Assembly (NCBI RefSeq): GCF_030409905.1 | Contig: NZ_JAUFQT010000001.1 | Location: forward strand, 1,696,001-1,760,000 | From: Echinicola jeungdonensis | GTDB lineage: Bacteria > Bacteroidota > Bacteroidia > Cytophagales > Cyclobacteriaceae | Direction: 5' to 3' | Length of the DNA: 64,000 bases | Part shown: positions 17,186 through 27,119 of the stretch, piece after piece | How the letters are laid out: every line of letters starts with the position of its first letter | Position numbering within the stretch: the first letter of the stretch is position 1 | Position numbers and translations under genes: made by a program | The notes under the pieces: model-generated | Told to the model about the DNA's origin: nothing | The model's database searches: none | The model's input: the letters and a program-made list of their open reading frames with translations, nothing else

Positions 17186-18457
17186 ATGAAAAAATTTATT
17201 TACCTCACTTCAATTTTGGTTTGCCTTATCGCTTATAAGGCGACAGCTCAATTCACCCTATCGGCTGAAGTCCGACCCAGATCTGAATTCAGAAATGGTT
17301 TTAAGACTTTGACCGATGAAAGTAAAGATCCCGCTTTCTTTACAGAGCAAAGATCCAGATTGTATATGGATTATATGGACGATAAATTCAAATTCAAATT
17401 GGCTCTGCAAGACATTAGAATTTGGGGAGAAACTTCCCAGATTTTTAAAGAGGAGTATGGCAAAACTTTTATAAGTGAAGCTTGGGGGCAGTATTATTTT
17501 ACCCCCACTTTTTCAGTAAGGGCGGGTCGTCAAATTCTTTCCTATGACAACCAAAGGTTTTTAGGAGGATTGGAATGGGCCCAACAGGGTAGAAGGCATG
17601 ATGCCTTGCTCTTCCAATACGAAGGTATTGAAAACAAAACCAAACTACATTTGGGATTTGCTTATAACCAAGACGATGATGTTGCGGAACCAGGCTTTTT
17701 GCAGGCTCCAGGAGCAGATTTCTATAGTGTAGGTGGAAACTATAAGACCATGCAATTTGCCTGGTTCAATAAAGGATTTGGAAGTAGCAGCCTTTCCTTG
17801 TTGGCTTTAAATGCAGGGTATCAAAATGCCGCAGATAGTTCTGTTTCTTATAAGCAAACATTTGGAGCAATTGGGTCTACTAGCTTAGGGGCTGTAAAAT
17901 TGGCCGGAGATTTTTACTATCAAACTGGATCACAGGGAGGAAATGACATCAGTGCCCTGTTGGCAGGTGTAAATGCCACCTTCAAAACTCCTGTGACTCC
18001 TTTGACCCTCGGGGTGGAATACATCTCAGGTGATGATGATCCTACTGATGGCAAAAGCAACAACTTCAGCCCTGACTTTGGTACCAACCACGCCCATAAC
18101 GGTTTTATGGATTACTTCTTCGTAGGTCCTGCCAATGGAGCAGTGGGGGTAACAGACCTTTACCTAAAAACCAAATTCAATTTTGCCGGTGGTGCTTTGA
18201 AGGTGCATGCACATGAATTCCTGACCGGTTCTACTCAAGTTGCCGGTGATGGCTCTGAACTTGAAAAAACCATGGGAACTGAAATCGATTTGGTTTATGG
18301 TAAACAGCTAGCTAAAGGAGTGACCTGGAACATCGGTTATTCTCATATGTTCGCTACCGATACCATGGAAGCCCTAAGAGGAGGTGACAAAGGAGCCATT
18401 CAAAACTGGGCCTGGACCATGCTGACTTTCAAACCTACCCTGTTTACTTCTAAATAA
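17186..18457 (+). CDS. Alginate-export-type outer-membrane porin
   Basis: A 423-residue outer-membrane beta-barrel starting at ATG 17186, which gives a canonical signal peptide ending ATAQ; the reading frame stays open further upstream but runs through the terminator and the operator, so earlier starts are unlikely. The mature part alternates aromatic strands and turns through to the C-terminus, with the alginate_exp pattern [14 protein letters not shown] and [10 protein letters not shown] at its start. It lies 29 bp before the NrtA-type lipoprotein gene and after the FNR-like operator, so its likely role is to let the anion taken up by the ABC transporter cross the outer membrane. Alginate as substrate is not implied. 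Confidence 0.85.
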   Translation: MKKFIYLTSILVCLIAYKATAQFTLSAEVRPRSEFRNGFKTLTDESKDPAFFTEQRSRLYMDYMDDKFKFKLALQDIRIWGETSQIFKEEYGKTFISEAWGQYYFTPTFSVRAGRQILSYDNQRFLGGLEWAQQGRRHDALLFQYEGIENKTKLHLGFAYNQDDDVAEPGFLQAPGADFYSVGGNYKTMQFAWFNKGFGSSSLSLLALNAGYQNAADSSVSYKQTFGAIGSTSLGAVKLAGDFYYQTGSQGGNDISALLAGVNATFKTPVTPLTLGVEYISGDDDPTDGKSNNFSPDFGTNHAHNGFMDYFFVGPANGAVGVTDLYLKTKFNFAGGALKVHAHEFLTGSTQVAGDGSELEKTMGTEIDLVYGKQLAKGVTWNIGYSHMFATDTMEALRGGDKGAIQNWAWTMLTFKPTLFTSK

Positions 18458-18486
18458 TTCAATTAAAAAGAATAAAGAAAACAAGT

Positions 18487-19878
18487 ATGTTCTCAATCAA
18501 GCAAGTTACCGCTAAAATTACAATCCTGGCAGCTGTTGCCTCTACACTTTACAGTTGTGGAGGGAGTGGCACCAAGGGAAATACAACAGAATCGGTCGAG
18601 GAATCCAGTTCCTCGACCATACAACTGGAAATTGAAAAGCCACAGTTGACTTTTGGCTTCATCAAATTGACGGATATGGCTCCATTGGCAATTGCCAAAG
18701 AACTTGGCTATTTCGAAGATGAAGGGCTTTATGTCACTATTGAAGCGCAATCAAACTGGAAAAATGTGTTGGACCGTGTTATCGACGGTCAATTGGATGG
18801 TTCTCATATGTTGGCCGGCCAGCCCATTGCAGCCGGGGCTGGATTTGGCCGACAAGCGGAGCTAGTAACGCCTTTCTCCATGGACTTGAATGGTAACGGA
18901 ATCACCGTTTCCAATGAAGTTTGGTCTAAAATGAAACCTAATGTGCCAACCAATGGAGATGGAAAACCAAAGCACCCCATCAAAGCGGATGCCCTAGCAC
19001 CGGTTGTTCAAGAATACAAAAACAGCGGTCGACCATTTAAAATGGGTATGGTATTCCCGGTATCTACTCACAACTACGAGATCAGGTATTGGTTGGGTGC
19101 TGCCGGTATCAACCCTGGATTTTATACAGAGGATAATATCCAAGGCCAGGTGGATGCAGATGTTTTGCTTTCTGTAACTCCTCCGCCGCAGATGCCAGCT
19201 ACTTTGGAAGCAGGTACCATTTATGGTTACTGTGTGGGTGAGCCTTGGAACCAACAAGCTGTATTTAAAGGTATCGGAGTTCCAGTGACCACTAACTATG
19301 ACATTTGGAAAAACAATCCGGAGAAGGTGTTTGTAATGACCAAGAAGTTTATCGAAGAAAATCCAAACACTGCCATTGCTGTTACCAAAGCGTTGATCCG
19401 TGCAGGGAAATGGTTGGATACCCCGGGAAACAGACCTGAAGCAGTGGGTATTCTTTCTAAGTCAGCTTATGTAGGTGCCGACTCTGTAGTTATCGCCAAC
19501 TCCATGACCGGAACATTTGAATTTGAAAAAGGTGACAAAAGGGAAATGAAAGACTTCAACGTATTCTTCCGTCACCACGCTACTTATCCTTTCTATTCTG
19601 ATGGTATTTGGTTCCTGACTCAAATGAGAAGATGGGGGCAAATTCCTGAGAAAAAACCTGCTGACTGGTACAGCAATACTATCAAGGATATTTATCGTCC
19701 CGATATCTGGGAAAAAGCAGCCAAACTGTTGGTGGAAGAAGGACACCTGGAAGAATCCGAAATCCCACAAACAGATGGTTATAAAGCACCAACATCCGAC
19801 TTTATTGATGGTAATACTTACGATGGAAAAGATCCGATCGGGTATATCAACAGCTTTGAAATAGGCAATAAAGATTAA
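18487..19878 (+). CDS. nrtA: NrtA/CmpA-type ABC substrate-binding lipoprotein
   Basis: A 463-residue periplasmic binding protein. It carries a signal peptide with lipobox LYSC (cysteine at 23) and then an acidic linker, so it is lipid-anchored. The binding domain begins [23 protein letters not shown] and carries [20 protein letters not shown], both typical of the nitrate/bicarbonate NrtA-CmpA family, as is [20 protein letters not shown] near the end. Substrate (nitrate, nitrite or bicarbonate) is by family; the FNR-like control and haem genes around it favour nitrate or nitrite. It is followed by a strong hairpin and then the permease gene. Confidence 0.85.
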   Translation: MFSIKQVTAKITILAAVASTLYSCGGSGTKGNTTESVEESSSSTIQLEIEKPQLTFGFIKLTDMAPLAIAKELGYFEDEGLYVTIEAQSNWKNVLDRVIDGQLDGSHMLAGQPIAAGAGFGRQAELVTPFSMDLNGNGITVSNEVWSKMKPNVPTNGDGKPKHPIKADALAPVVQEYKNSGRPFKMGMVFPVSTHNYEIRYWLGAAGINPGFYTEDNIQGQVDADVLLSVTPPPQMPATLEAGTIYGYCVGEPWNQQAVFKGIGVPVTTNYDIWKNNPEKVFVMTKKFIEENPNTAIAVTKALIRAGKWLDTPGNRPEAVGILSKSAYVGADSVVIANSMTGTFEFEKGDKREMKDFNVFFRHHATYPFYSDGIWFLTQMRRWGQIPEKKPADWYSNTIKDIYRPDIWEKAAKLLVEEGHLEESEIPQTDGYKAPTSDFIDGNTYDGKDPIGYINSFEIGNKD

Positions 19879-19891
19879 TTACTGTAGGGTT

Positions 19892-19934
19892 GAAAGGGCC
19901 AATGGGGTTTCTACTGCCCCGGCCCTTTCTTTTC
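19892..19934 (+). terminator. Attenuator-like hairpin between nrtA and nrtB
   Basis: GAAAGGGCC (19892-19900) pairs with GGCCCTTTC (19921-19929), with an inner GGGG/CCCC pair and a T-rich tail. A partial terminator here would raise the binding protein relative to membrane subunits. Confidence 0.6.
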
Positions 19935-19979
19935 AACTCCAAAAAAAGATCAATTATAGTACACGAAAATTGAAGACTC

Positions 19980-21071
19980 ATGAAAGATAAAACATTAAAA
20001 ACAATCAGATTTCTTGGACTGGGGTTTATTGAACCTGTCCTTAAGATAATCAATGGGGAAGAACCCAAAAAGAATGCAACGAATTTTGTCAAACAAATAA
20101 TTTTCCCAATAGCTTCAATATTTGTATTTATTCTGGTATGGCACCTGGGAGCCACTGCCCTTTATAATATGGAAGCAGAAAAAAGAATAGAAAAAGCTAG
20201 AACAGAGCAGGGCGAGGAAGCAGCATTGCTGATGAAAGAATGTATTAAATCCGGAGATGTTAGCTGTCAGCCCAATACCCTGCCTTCACCTCATCAAGTG
20301 TATCAAGCCTTTAATGCCTTGTGGCAAGACCACATCATGATTTCTGACAAAAAAGAAGATTTCCAGGCAAAAGTGGCGGATACCAATGCCAAAAGAGAAG
20401 AAAAGGGGCTTGCCCCCATTGAATATACAGGCCGCCCTTCCTTTGTGGATCAGATCGGCACCAGCCTTAAAACTGTGGCAGCAGGTTTTCTATTAGCCTT
20501 GTTTATTGCAGTTCCAGTAGGCATTATTATCGGATTGAGTGATGTATTAAGAAATTCCTTCAACTGGTTGATCCAAATCCTTAAACCGGTTTCCCCAGTA
20601 GTTTGGTTGTTATTGGTTTTTATGATTGTAAAAACCCTCATCACCGATCCAAGTATGGACAAATCCTTTATTATTTCCTCCATCAGTGTGGGCTTATGTG
20701 CCATGTGGGCCACCTTGGTCAATACCAGCATGGGGGTGTCCAGTGTTGATAAAGATTATATCAACGTATCCAAAGTTTTGAAACTGAACATCGGACAGAA
20801 TATTTTCAAAATAATTCTGCCTTCCTCGTTCCCACTGATATTTACCGGGCTAAGGATTACGGTTTCTGTGGCCTGGATGGTGTTGATTGCCATTGAGTTA
20901 TTGGCCCAAAGCCCTGGATTAGGATCCTTCGTTTGGGAGGAATTCCAGAACGGCGCCAATGATTCCAATGCAAAAATCATCGTTGCCATGTTTGTCATCG
21001 GTATCATCGGTTTCCTGTTGGACAGGATCATGCTTACTGTACAGAACTTGATGACCTTTAACAAAGCCTAA
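19980..21071 (+). CDS. nrtB: NrtB-type ABC transporter permease
   Basis: A 363-residue inner-membrane permease of the NrtB/TauC family (BPD_transp_1). A first membrane helix (about 40-60) is followed by a roughly 100-residue hydrophilic region, which is longer than in cyanobacterial NrtB (typically near 275 residues in all). The core of helices from about 160 onward includes the EAA-loop region [21 protein letters not shown] and a following [19 protein letters not shown] block. It lies 5 bp before the first ATPase gene. The extra domain may contact the lipoprotein, which is inference. Confidence 0.85.
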   Translation: MKDKTLKTIRFLGLGFIEPVLKIINGEEPKKNATNFVKQIIFPIASIFVFILVWHLGATALYNMEAEKRIEKARTEQGEEAALLMKECIKSGDVSCQPNTLPSPHQVYQAFNALWQDHIMISDKKEDFQAKVADTNAKREEKGLAPIEYTGRPSFVDQIGTSLKTVAAGFLLALFIAVPVGIIIGLSDVLRNSFNWLIQILKPVSPVVWLLLVFMIVKTLITDPSMDKSFIISSISVGLCAMWATLVNTSMGVSSVDKDYINVSKVLKLNIGQNIFKIILPSSFPLIFTGLRITVSVAWMVLIAIELLAQSPGLGSFVWEEFQNGANDSNAKIIVAMFVIGIIGFLLDRIMLTVQNLMTFNKA

Positions 21072-21076
21072 TCACT

Positions 21077-21961
21077 ATGCCAATATTAGAATTAAAAAAC
21101 GTATCGAAATCATTTGGCTCGGGACCTTCCCGGGTAGATGTCCTTTCCGATATCAACCTATCGGTAGAAGATGGAGAATTTGTAGCCATTGTGGGATTTT
21201 CCGGAAGTGGAAAAACCACCCTGATTAATATGGTCAATGGCTTGGAATTCCCGGACAAAGGAGAAGTTTTATTGCACGGTAAACCTATCACCGGTCCAGG
21301 ACCTGACAGGGGTGTTATATTCCAAAATTACTCCCTTCTTCCCTGGTTGACAGTATATAAAAATGTGAAACTGGCCGTGGACGAGGTATTTCCTAAAATG
21401 TCCAAGAAAGAAAAGGACCAACATATCAGAAAATATGTGGAAATGGTAAATCTCAGCCATGCCATTGACAAAATGCCCAAGGAACTTTCCGGAGGTATGC
21501 GTCAGCGGGTTTCAGTGGCAAGAGCCTTGGCCATGAACCCTGAAGTGCTGTTAATGGATGAACCGCTCAGTGCTTTGGACGCTTTGACCCGGGGAACCTT
21601 ACAGGAAGAAATTGTAAAAATCTGGAGCCAGGATCAAAAAACAGCCATCCTGATTACCAATGATGTGGATGAAGGGATCCTCATGGCAGACCGGATTATT
21701 CCTTTGAAACCAGGGCCAAAAGCCACCTTGGGACCAGAATTTAAAATTGACTTTGAGCGACCACGAGATGTGACCGAGATCAATAAAGATCCTCAATATA
21801 AAAGACTTAGAAATGATATCCTGGAGTACCTGATCGAGGTGGGATCCACCCGTAGGCAGGTAAGTGATCAGAAATACATCCTTCCTGATCTAAAGCCAAC
21901 CATGCCCGGACGAGTGCGGTTTGGCAAAAAGAAAAAGAGTAATAAGGTAAAATATTTCTAA
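21077..21961 (+). CDS. NrtC/D-type ABC ATPase with Asn in the H-loop
   Basis: A 294-residue ATPase of the nitrate/sulfonate/taurine importer class. Walker A is [10 protein letters not shown], the signature [10 protein letters not shown] and Walker B LLMDEP. The H-loop reads ITNDVDEG, so the catalytic-switch histidine is replaced by asparagine. The protein has a basic C-terminal tail (GKKKKSNK). It sits 18 bp before a second ATPase that keeps the histidine but has an altered signature, so the two most likely form an asymmetric heterodimer. Confidence 0.88.
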   Translation: MPILELKNVSKSFGSGPSRVDVLSDINLSVEDGEFVAIVGFSGSGKTTLINMVNGLEFPDKGEVLLHGKPITGPGPDRGVIFQNYSLLPWLTVYKNVKLAVDEVFPKMSKKEKDQHIRKYVEMVNLSHAIDKMPKELSGGMRQRVSVARALAMNPEVLLMDEPLSALDALTRGTLQEEIVKIWSQDQKTAILITNDVDEGILMADRIIPLKPGPKATLGPEFKIDFERPRDVTEINKDPQYKRLRNDILEYLIEVGSTRRQVSDQKYILPDLKPTMPGRVRFGKKKKSNKVKYF

Positions 21962-21979
21962 TCGAAAAAAATTATCACC

Positions 21980-22798
21980 ATGGAAGCATTACTAAAAAAA
22001 GAAAAACAATTAATACCGCATTTAGCCGGCAAGCCGGAAATGCTGGTATGTAAAGATATCCGAAAAGTGTACCCTACGCCAAAGGGTGATTATGTGGTAC
22101 TTGATGATTTGCACCTTTCCATCAAAAAAGGAGAATTTGTCTCCATAATCGGACACTCAGGCTGTGGCAAATCCACCCTTTTGACCATGATTGCAGGGCT
22201 GAATGAAATTAGTGGCGGAAATGTAATTGTTGACCACGAACCCATACGGGGGGCTGGACCTGACAGAGCGGTTGTTTTTCAGTCCCCTAGCCTTTTACCT
22301 TGGTTGACGGCCTTGCAGAATGTAATGATCGGAGTCAACCAGGTTTTCCCTAAAGCCACCAAAGCTGAGAAAAATGACATTTGTAAGTATTATCTGAATA
22401 AGGTAGGGCTGGGAAATGATTTTAATAAAAAAGCAACTTCCCTTTCCCAAGGTATGCAGCAAAGGGTAGGTATTGCCAGGGCTTTTGCCTTGAAACCAAA
22501 AATACTCTTGCTGGATGAACCCTTTGGTATGCTGGACTCCCTAACCCGGGGTGAGCTGCAGGATGTGCTGTTAGAAATCTGGCAAAAAGAGAAAATCACG
22601 GCCGTAGCCATTACCCACGATGTGGATGAATCCATCTTTTTGGCCGATAGGGTCATTATGATGACCAGCGGACCTTATGCCAAAATTGGGGATGAATTGA
22701 TCATTCCGTTTGAAAGGCCTAGAAACAGAAAAGACGTATTGGAGCATCCGGAATATTATGATTACAGAGGTTATTTGATGGATTTCTTAAACCACTAA
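21980..22798 (+). CDS. NrtC/D-type ABC ATPase with LSQGM signature
   Basis: A 272-residue ATPase, second of the pair. Walker A is GHSGCGKSTL, Walker B LLLDEP, and the H-loop ITHDVDES keeps the histidine. The signature is LSQGMQQRVG in place of LSGGM. There is no fused binding-protein domain, unlike cyanobacterial NrtC. hemA starts 10 bp downstream, so they share a transcript. Confidence 0.88.
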   Translation: MEALLKKEKQLIPHLAGKPEMLVCKDIRKVYPTPKGDYVVLDDLHLSIKKGEFVSIIGHSGCGKSTLLTMIAGLNEISGGNVIVDHEPIRGAGPDRAVVFQSPSLLPWLTALQNVMIGVNQVFPKATKAEKNDICKYYLNKVGLGNDFNKKATSLSQGMQQRVGIARAFALKPKILLLDEPFGMLDSLTRGELQDVLLEIWQKEKITAVAITHDVDESIFLADRVIMMTSGPYAKIGDELIIPFERPRNRKDVLEHPEYYDYRGYLMDFLNH

Positions 22799-22808
22799 AC
22801 ATACGCAA

Positions 22809-24089
22809 ATGAACGAATTGAAGATAGTTAAAATTACCCACAAGGAGGCGGATATTAAAGCACGTGGGCTCTTCACGCTCCCTCATGAAGAGCGCTCCGC
22901 CTTTTATCTTCAACTTCGTGATTACTTCAATGTCCAGGAGGCATTGATTATATCAACTTGTAACAGGACGGAAATTTATTATGTCCATCCAGAGAAACTG
23001 GATCAAAAAATCATTAAACTTTTATGTGCCCTAAAAGGCCTCCAAGCTGCGGAATACCAACATTTTTTCTCCGCTATTTCTGATGGGCAACAGACCCTGA
23101 AGCATTTGTACCGCGTGGCTATTGGTTTGGAATCCCAGGTTTTAGGGGATATCCAGATTTTTGGCCAGGTAAAACAGGCCTATCAGGAATCCAATGATCT
23201 TGGCATGTGCCAAACCCTGATGCACCGTGCTTTACATACTTTGTTTTTTACACATAAACAAGTTTGCCAGGAAACGGAATTCAAAAACGGAGCAGTTTCA
23301 GTTTCCTACAGTGCTGTAAAACTCATAAAAAAGAAAAAGCTTGGTGGAGAAAACCCAAATATTTTGGTTGTCGGAGCCGGAAAAATGGGTGCCGATGTCT
23401 GCAAAAACCTTAATATGTTAGGTTTCCGGCAAATCAGCTTGACCAATAGGACCCTTCAAAAAGCTTTGGATTTAAAAGCCGAACTGTCCATGGAGGTCAT
23501 TCCTTTCCATGAGTTTATTGGGATTTTGGATCAATTTGACATTGTGATCAGTACCATAGAATCCCCTAAGCCTATATTTACTTCCCCTATTTTAGATAAG
23601 GTTTCAAAAAAGAAACCTTTGGCTTGTCTGGATTTGAGTGCTCCTCAAAGCTTTGAAAATGGATTTTTAAATAGATTTTCAGGTCAATATTTCAACCTGG
23701 ATCAAATCGGTCAATATTCCGAAGATACCCTGCAACAAAGACAAAAGGAGATTCCAAAGGTGGAAAAGCTTATCCTGCAGTCTATTGCAGATTTAAGCCA
23801 ATGGGTAGAGGAGTATCATTTTACCCGACAGATCAAGCAGTTTAAATCCACCTTGGATCAACTTCGAAAAAGGGCCATGGCTGCTCATCTTAAAAAGTTG
23901 GACCCTGATTACCATGAACACATGGAGGAATTTTCCAAATCCCTAATTGACCTTATTGTCAAACTACCTGCTGTGCAGTTAAGGCAGGTATGTGAAAGGG
24001 ACAGGGCCCATGAACTCAGTGAAACCCTCAATCACCTTTTTAATTTGGAACATCATCAATTCACTAACCATAAACAAAAACGATTATGA
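22809..24089 (+). CDS. hemA: Glutamyl-tRNA reductase
   Basis: A 426-residue first enzyme of the C5 route to 5-aminolevulinate and haem: it reduces glutamyl-tRNA(Glu) to glutamate-1-semialdehyde with NADPH. The catalytic cysteine is C51 in ISTCNRTEIY. GLESQVLGDIQIFGQVKQAY near residue 100, the NADPH Rossmann motif VVGAGKMGADV and a helical dimerisation domain complete the family pattern. Its place between transporter ATPases and a globin gene, with ATGA overlap to the globin, is unusual. It suggests extra haem supply for the block's haem proteins. It cannot be told here whether this is the sole hemA of the genome. Confidence 0.95.
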   Translation: MNELKIVKITHKEADIKARGLFTLPHEERSAFYLQLRDYFNVQEALIISTCNRTEIYYVHPEKLDQKIIKLLCALKGLQAAEYQHFFSAISDGQQTLKHLYRVAIGLESQVLGDIQIFGQVKQAYQESNDLGMCQTLMHRALHTLFFTHKQVCQETEFKNGAVSVSYSAVKLIKKKKLGGENPNILVVGAGKMGADVCKNLNMLGFRQISLTNRTLQKALDLKAELSMEVIPFHEFIGILDQFDIVISTIESPKPIFTSPILDKVSKKKPLACLDLSAPQSFENGFLNRFSGQYFNLDQIGQYSEDTLQQRQKEIPKVEKLILQSIADLSQWVEEYHFTRQIKQFKSTLDQLRKRAMAAHLKKLDPDYHEHMEEFSKSLIDLIVKLPAVQLRQVCERDRAHELSETLNHLFNLEHHQFTNHKQKRL

Positions 24090-24538
24090 GCATTTTCAAA
24101 TCCCTTTTCAAGAAAGAAAAAAGTCCTATTTCTCCGAAACAAAAAGAATTGGTACAGAGCACCTTTGGCCAAGTAGCTCCTATTGCTCCACAAGCTGCTG
24201 AGATTTTCTATAATAAACTTTTTGAATTGGACCCCAGCTTAAAAGGCCTTTTCAAGGGAGATATGAAAGAGCAAGGCAACAAGTTGATGACCATGTTGGC
24301 AGCAGCAGTAAAAGGCCTTGATGATATGAAAAGTTTGGTTCCCGTAGTACAGGATTTAGGTAAAAGACATGTGGATTATGGGGTGACCGATGAACATTAT
24401 GATACGGTTGCGGAAGCCCTGCTTTATACCTTGGAAACCGGATTAGGAAAAGATTGGAATGGAGAAGTAAAAGAAGCCTGGGCTTCAGTATATACCGTTT
24501 TAGCGAAAACAATGAAAGATGCCGCCAAGGCAGCTTAA
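24086..24538 (+). CDS. Single-domain flavohaemoglobin-like globin
   Basis: A 150-residue globin whose fold and motifs match the haem domain of bacterial flavohaemoglobin without the reductase part. FYNKLFELDPSLKGLF holds the B10 tyrosine (Y42). A distal glutamine (Q63) and the proximal histidine H95 (GKRHVDYG) are present. Such globins bind O2 and NO. The start overlaps the hemA stop by four bases (ATGA), indicating translational coupling. A ferredoxin-reductase-like gene two genes downstream could serve as its electron donor, giving a split NO dioxygenase; that is inference. Confidence 0.9.
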   Translation: MSIFKSLFKKEKSPISPKQKELVQSTFGQVAPIAPQAAEIFYNKLFELDPSLKGLFKGDMKEQGNKLMTMLAAAVKGLDDMKSLVPVVQDLGKRHVDYGVTDEHYDTVAEALLYTLETGLGKDWNGEVKEAWASVYTVLAKTMKDAAKAA

Positions 24539-24663
24539 TCAGGTCTACCCAAATCACCCTTCGCTTTTTCCAGGTTAAATTAATTTTTACGCCAAGGGCA
24601 ACCTGGATAAAAAGTTGGTTTCCTAAAAAACACAGATTCAATTACCACTTAAACAACTAGCTT

Positions 24664-25485
24664 ATGAAAACCACTACAATCCACAAAACAAAATGGTACC
24701 TGGCACTTGTATTGCTGCTGGGATTTGCCTGCCAACCTTTGCCTGAAGAAGAGTCTGAATCTACCAGTTCTGGAAAGATGTACTCTATTGAGGAAGCTTT
24801 TGAAATTGTCGCTGCAGAAAATGATGTCGCCCGTACTTTATATACCAAAGCCATAGTTGGAGAAGGGAAAAAGAATGGTCTAAAATTCCACGAAGACTGG
24901 GAAAAAGATGAAGTGGAGGCCGGTCCTCTTCCGGCTTTGTTCCTTAGAGGAATCGCCAGTGATATCAAAAAGAAAGGAGAAATTCCCCTAGGACTGTTTT
25001 TAGGCTCCGATTTCCCGGTTAGAAAGTCCAATAAGTTTGTCGGTAAACAAGCTGAATTATTTTCAGAGATCCGTCAAGATGGAAAGCCCAAATATTTTTA
25101 TGATGAGGAAAGTAAGCTTTATACAGCCATGTTTCCTGATTTTGCAGGGGCCAAACCCTGTGTAACCTGCCATAATGAGCATCCTGAAACCACCAAAACG
25201 GATTGGAAAATGGGTGATATCATGGGAGCTACTACTTGGACCTATCCTAGCGATTCAGTTTCCTTTGAAGAATTGCAAGGTATGATCATGGCCTATAGAG
25301 ATGGTGCTGCTGCTACTTTCCAAAAATACTTGGATAAAACAGAGACCTTCTCTGAAAATGAAACGCCCAAAGTTGGGGATGTATGGCCTTCTGCAGGGTA
25401 TCAACTGCCTAGCCCTACAGAATTTTTGGACAGTGTAAACCACCTTTCCTCCAAAAATACCTTAAAGGGCATCCTGAAAATGTAA
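24664..25485 (+). CDS. DUF3365 (Tll0287-like) c-type haem lipoprotein
   Basis: A 273-residue lipoprotein: signal peptide, lipobox LGFAC with C23, then the Tll0287-like PAS-related domain. One haem-attachment motif CVTCH is at 166-170. The body pattern (AAENDVARTLYTKAIVGEGKKNG, FPVRKSNKF) matches DUF3365. It is exported to the periplasm and needs the Ccm-type maturation that the downstream ccmF would serve. Function in the family is unresolved; a redox or NO/O2 sensing role is suggested. A 125-bp gap with a weak stem (CCAGGTT 24570-24576 with AACCTGG 24600-24606) separates it from the globin gene. Confidence 0.85.
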   Translation: MKTTTIHKTKWYLALVLLLGFACQPLPEEESESTSSGKMYSIEEAFEIVAAENDVARTLYTKAIVGEGKKNGLKFHEDWEKDEVEAGPLPALFLRGIASDIKKKGEIPLGLFLGSDFPVRKSNKFVGKQAELFSEIRQDGKPKYFYDEESKLYTAMFPDFAGAKPCVTCHNEHPETTKTDWKMGDIMGATTWTYPSDSVSFEELQGMIMAYRDGAAATFQKYLDKTETFSENETPKVGDVWPSAGYQLPSPTEFLDSVNHLSSKNTLKGILKM

Positions 25486-25576
25486 GTAAAAACCTTTCAT
25501 GAGTCGGAGTTGATTGGGGTGGGCCGCAGCCAGGTAATGGTACACCCCAACTTCTCCCTCTATTAACTCCTTTCCC

Positions 25577-26053
25577 ATGAGCAGATTAGCATTTCTTCTT
25601 ACCGGAGGCATTCTTTTCCTCCTATTTATTCTTCAAGACCTGATGGGCTGGAGATGGGAATATTTGTATGAGCTTCAAGATGATCAAATGTATCGTCGTT
25701 GGTCTGGATTGGGATTGTCATTGATCATCCTTTTCCAGTGGACACTTAGCCTGGTCAGGACGCGACCCAATTGGGAAGAACTCAGCCTTAAATTTTATAA
25801 TATCCATAACTGGGTGGGTGCGTTGACCCCGCTATTGTTTTACATCCATTCCATGCAACTGGGCTTTGCTTATTTGCTGGTGCTTAGTATTACCTTTTTT
25901 GGGAATTTTCTTTTAGGTATGATCAATCTGGATGTGCTTAAAAATAAATCCAAAATCGTGTTTCAGGGATGGATGATCCTGCATGTAGCCTGTTCTTTCT
26001 TTATTACCGGACTTACCATCTACCATATCTGGGTGGTATTTTATTACAAATAA
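25577..26053 (+). CDS. Four-helix membrane protein with paired histidines (possible b-type cytochrome)
   Basis: A 158-residue protein with four hydrophobic segments. Histidines lie in helix contexts that would fit bis-His haem b ligation: H75 and H88 in the HNWVGALTPLLFYIH segment, and H132 and H147 in the last two helices (LHVACSF, TIYHIW). The pattern recalls ferric-reductase-like or cytochrome b561-like domains but is shorter, and I do not recognise a named family. The next gene, a flavin/2Fe-2S reductase, starts one base after its stop, so the two probably function together as a membrane electron carrier and its reductase. Confidence 0.65.
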   Translation: MSRLAFLLTGGILFLLFILQDLMGWRWEYLYELQDDQMYRRWSGLGLSLIILFQWTLSLVRTRPNWEELSLKFYNIHNWVGALTPLLFYIHSMQLGFAYLLVLSITFFGNFLLGMINLDVLKNKSKIVFQGWMILHVACSFFITGLTIYHIWVVFYYK

Positions 26054-26054
26054 T

Positions 26055-27113
26055 ATGGGAAAAGCCATTTCATTAAAAATCAAAAAGGTAATCAAGGTCA
26101 CCCAGGATGCGGTGAGCCTGCATTTCAAACAACCTTTTTTCAAAAAAATCAAATATACCCCCGGCCAATTTTTGACCCTACTGGTGGACATAGATGGGGA
26201 GATAGTCAGAAGGTGCTATTCCCTCAACAGCGCACCTGGTGTGGATGATTATATCAGTGTTACCGTCAAAAGAATTAAGGACGGCAGGGTTTCCAATTTT
26301 CTTTTTAATAATATCAAAGAAGGAGACAAAATTAAAGTTTTGACTCCCATGGGGAATTTCACCACGAAGCCTGATAAAAACAAAAAGCGGCACCTTGTGC
26401 TTTTTGGGGCTGGAAGTGGAATTACACCCTTGATTTCCATCATGAAATCCATCCTCAACAAAGAACCTCAAAGTGTGGTATCCCTAATTTATGGCAACAG
26501 AGACCTCGAATCCATCATTTTTGATAAAGAGTTGGCCGAATATAAAGCCAACTTCAATGGCCGTTTAAATTTGATCCATATCCTAGATGATCCAAGGGGG
26601 GTGGAGGAATGCTACAAAGGCAGGGTGGAAAGAAGCCAGGTAAAAGGACTTCTTGAAGGTTTACCTTCCTTCCCTGAAGATGAAACAGAATATTATATCT
26701 GTGGACCCTCTGGTATGATGGTGGAGGCAGAAGAAGGACTTAAGGCTTGTGGCATACCGGAAGAGCGGATTTTTATGGAGAAATTTACTTCCCCACCACC
26801 ATCTGCTGAAGAAACCAAGGCAGCTGGACCTTTACTGGAAAACAGGGAAGTTTCCATCATCCATAATGGCAAAACCTACGAAGTACCCGTCAAGGCTGGT
26901 ACTACTATTTTGGATGCTGCCTTAGATGAAAAAATCAACCTGCCTTATGTATGTATGGATGGCATTTGTGGTACCTGTAAAGCCACCTGTACTTCCGGAG
27001 AAGTTTTTATGCGAAAAGGGCATGTGCTTAGCCAAAAAGAATTGGACAATAATGTAGTACTCACCTGTCTCTGCAAACCCCTGACCAACAATGTAGTTTT
27101 GGACTTTAAATAA
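26055..27113 (+). CDS. FAD/NAD(P) reductase with C-terminal 2Fe-2S ferredoxin domain
   Basis: A 352-residue PaaE-like iron-sulfur flavoprotein. The FAD-binding RCYSLNSAP motif is near residue 55, the nucleotide-binding GAGSGITPLISIMKS near 115, CGPSGMMVEAEEGL near 215, and a plant-type 2Fe-2S domain at about 265-350 with CMDGICGTCKATC and a fourth cysteine in LTCLCKP. It is cytosolic and moves electrons from NAD(P)H to a partner. Candidates within the operon are the membrane protein immediately upstream and the globin. It ends 6 bp before ccmF. Confidence 0.9.
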   Translation: MGKAISLKIKKVIKVTQDAVSLHFKQPFFKKIKYTPGQFLTLLVDIDGEIVRRCYSLNSAPGVDDYISVTVKRIKDGRVSNFLFNNIKEGDKIKVLTPMGNFTTKPDKNKKRHLVLFGAGSGITPLISIMKSILNKEPQSVVSLIYGNRDLESIIFDKELAEYKANFNGRLNLIHILDDPRGVEECYKGRVERSQVKGLLEGLPSFPEDETEYYICGPSGMMVEAEEGLKACGIPEERIFMEKFTSPPPSAEETKAAGPLLENREVSIIHNGKTYEVPVKAGTTILDAALDEKINLPYVCMDGICGTCKATCTSGEVFMRKGHVLSQKELDNNVVLTCLCKPLTNNVVLDFK

Positions 27114-27119
27114 TCGGAT

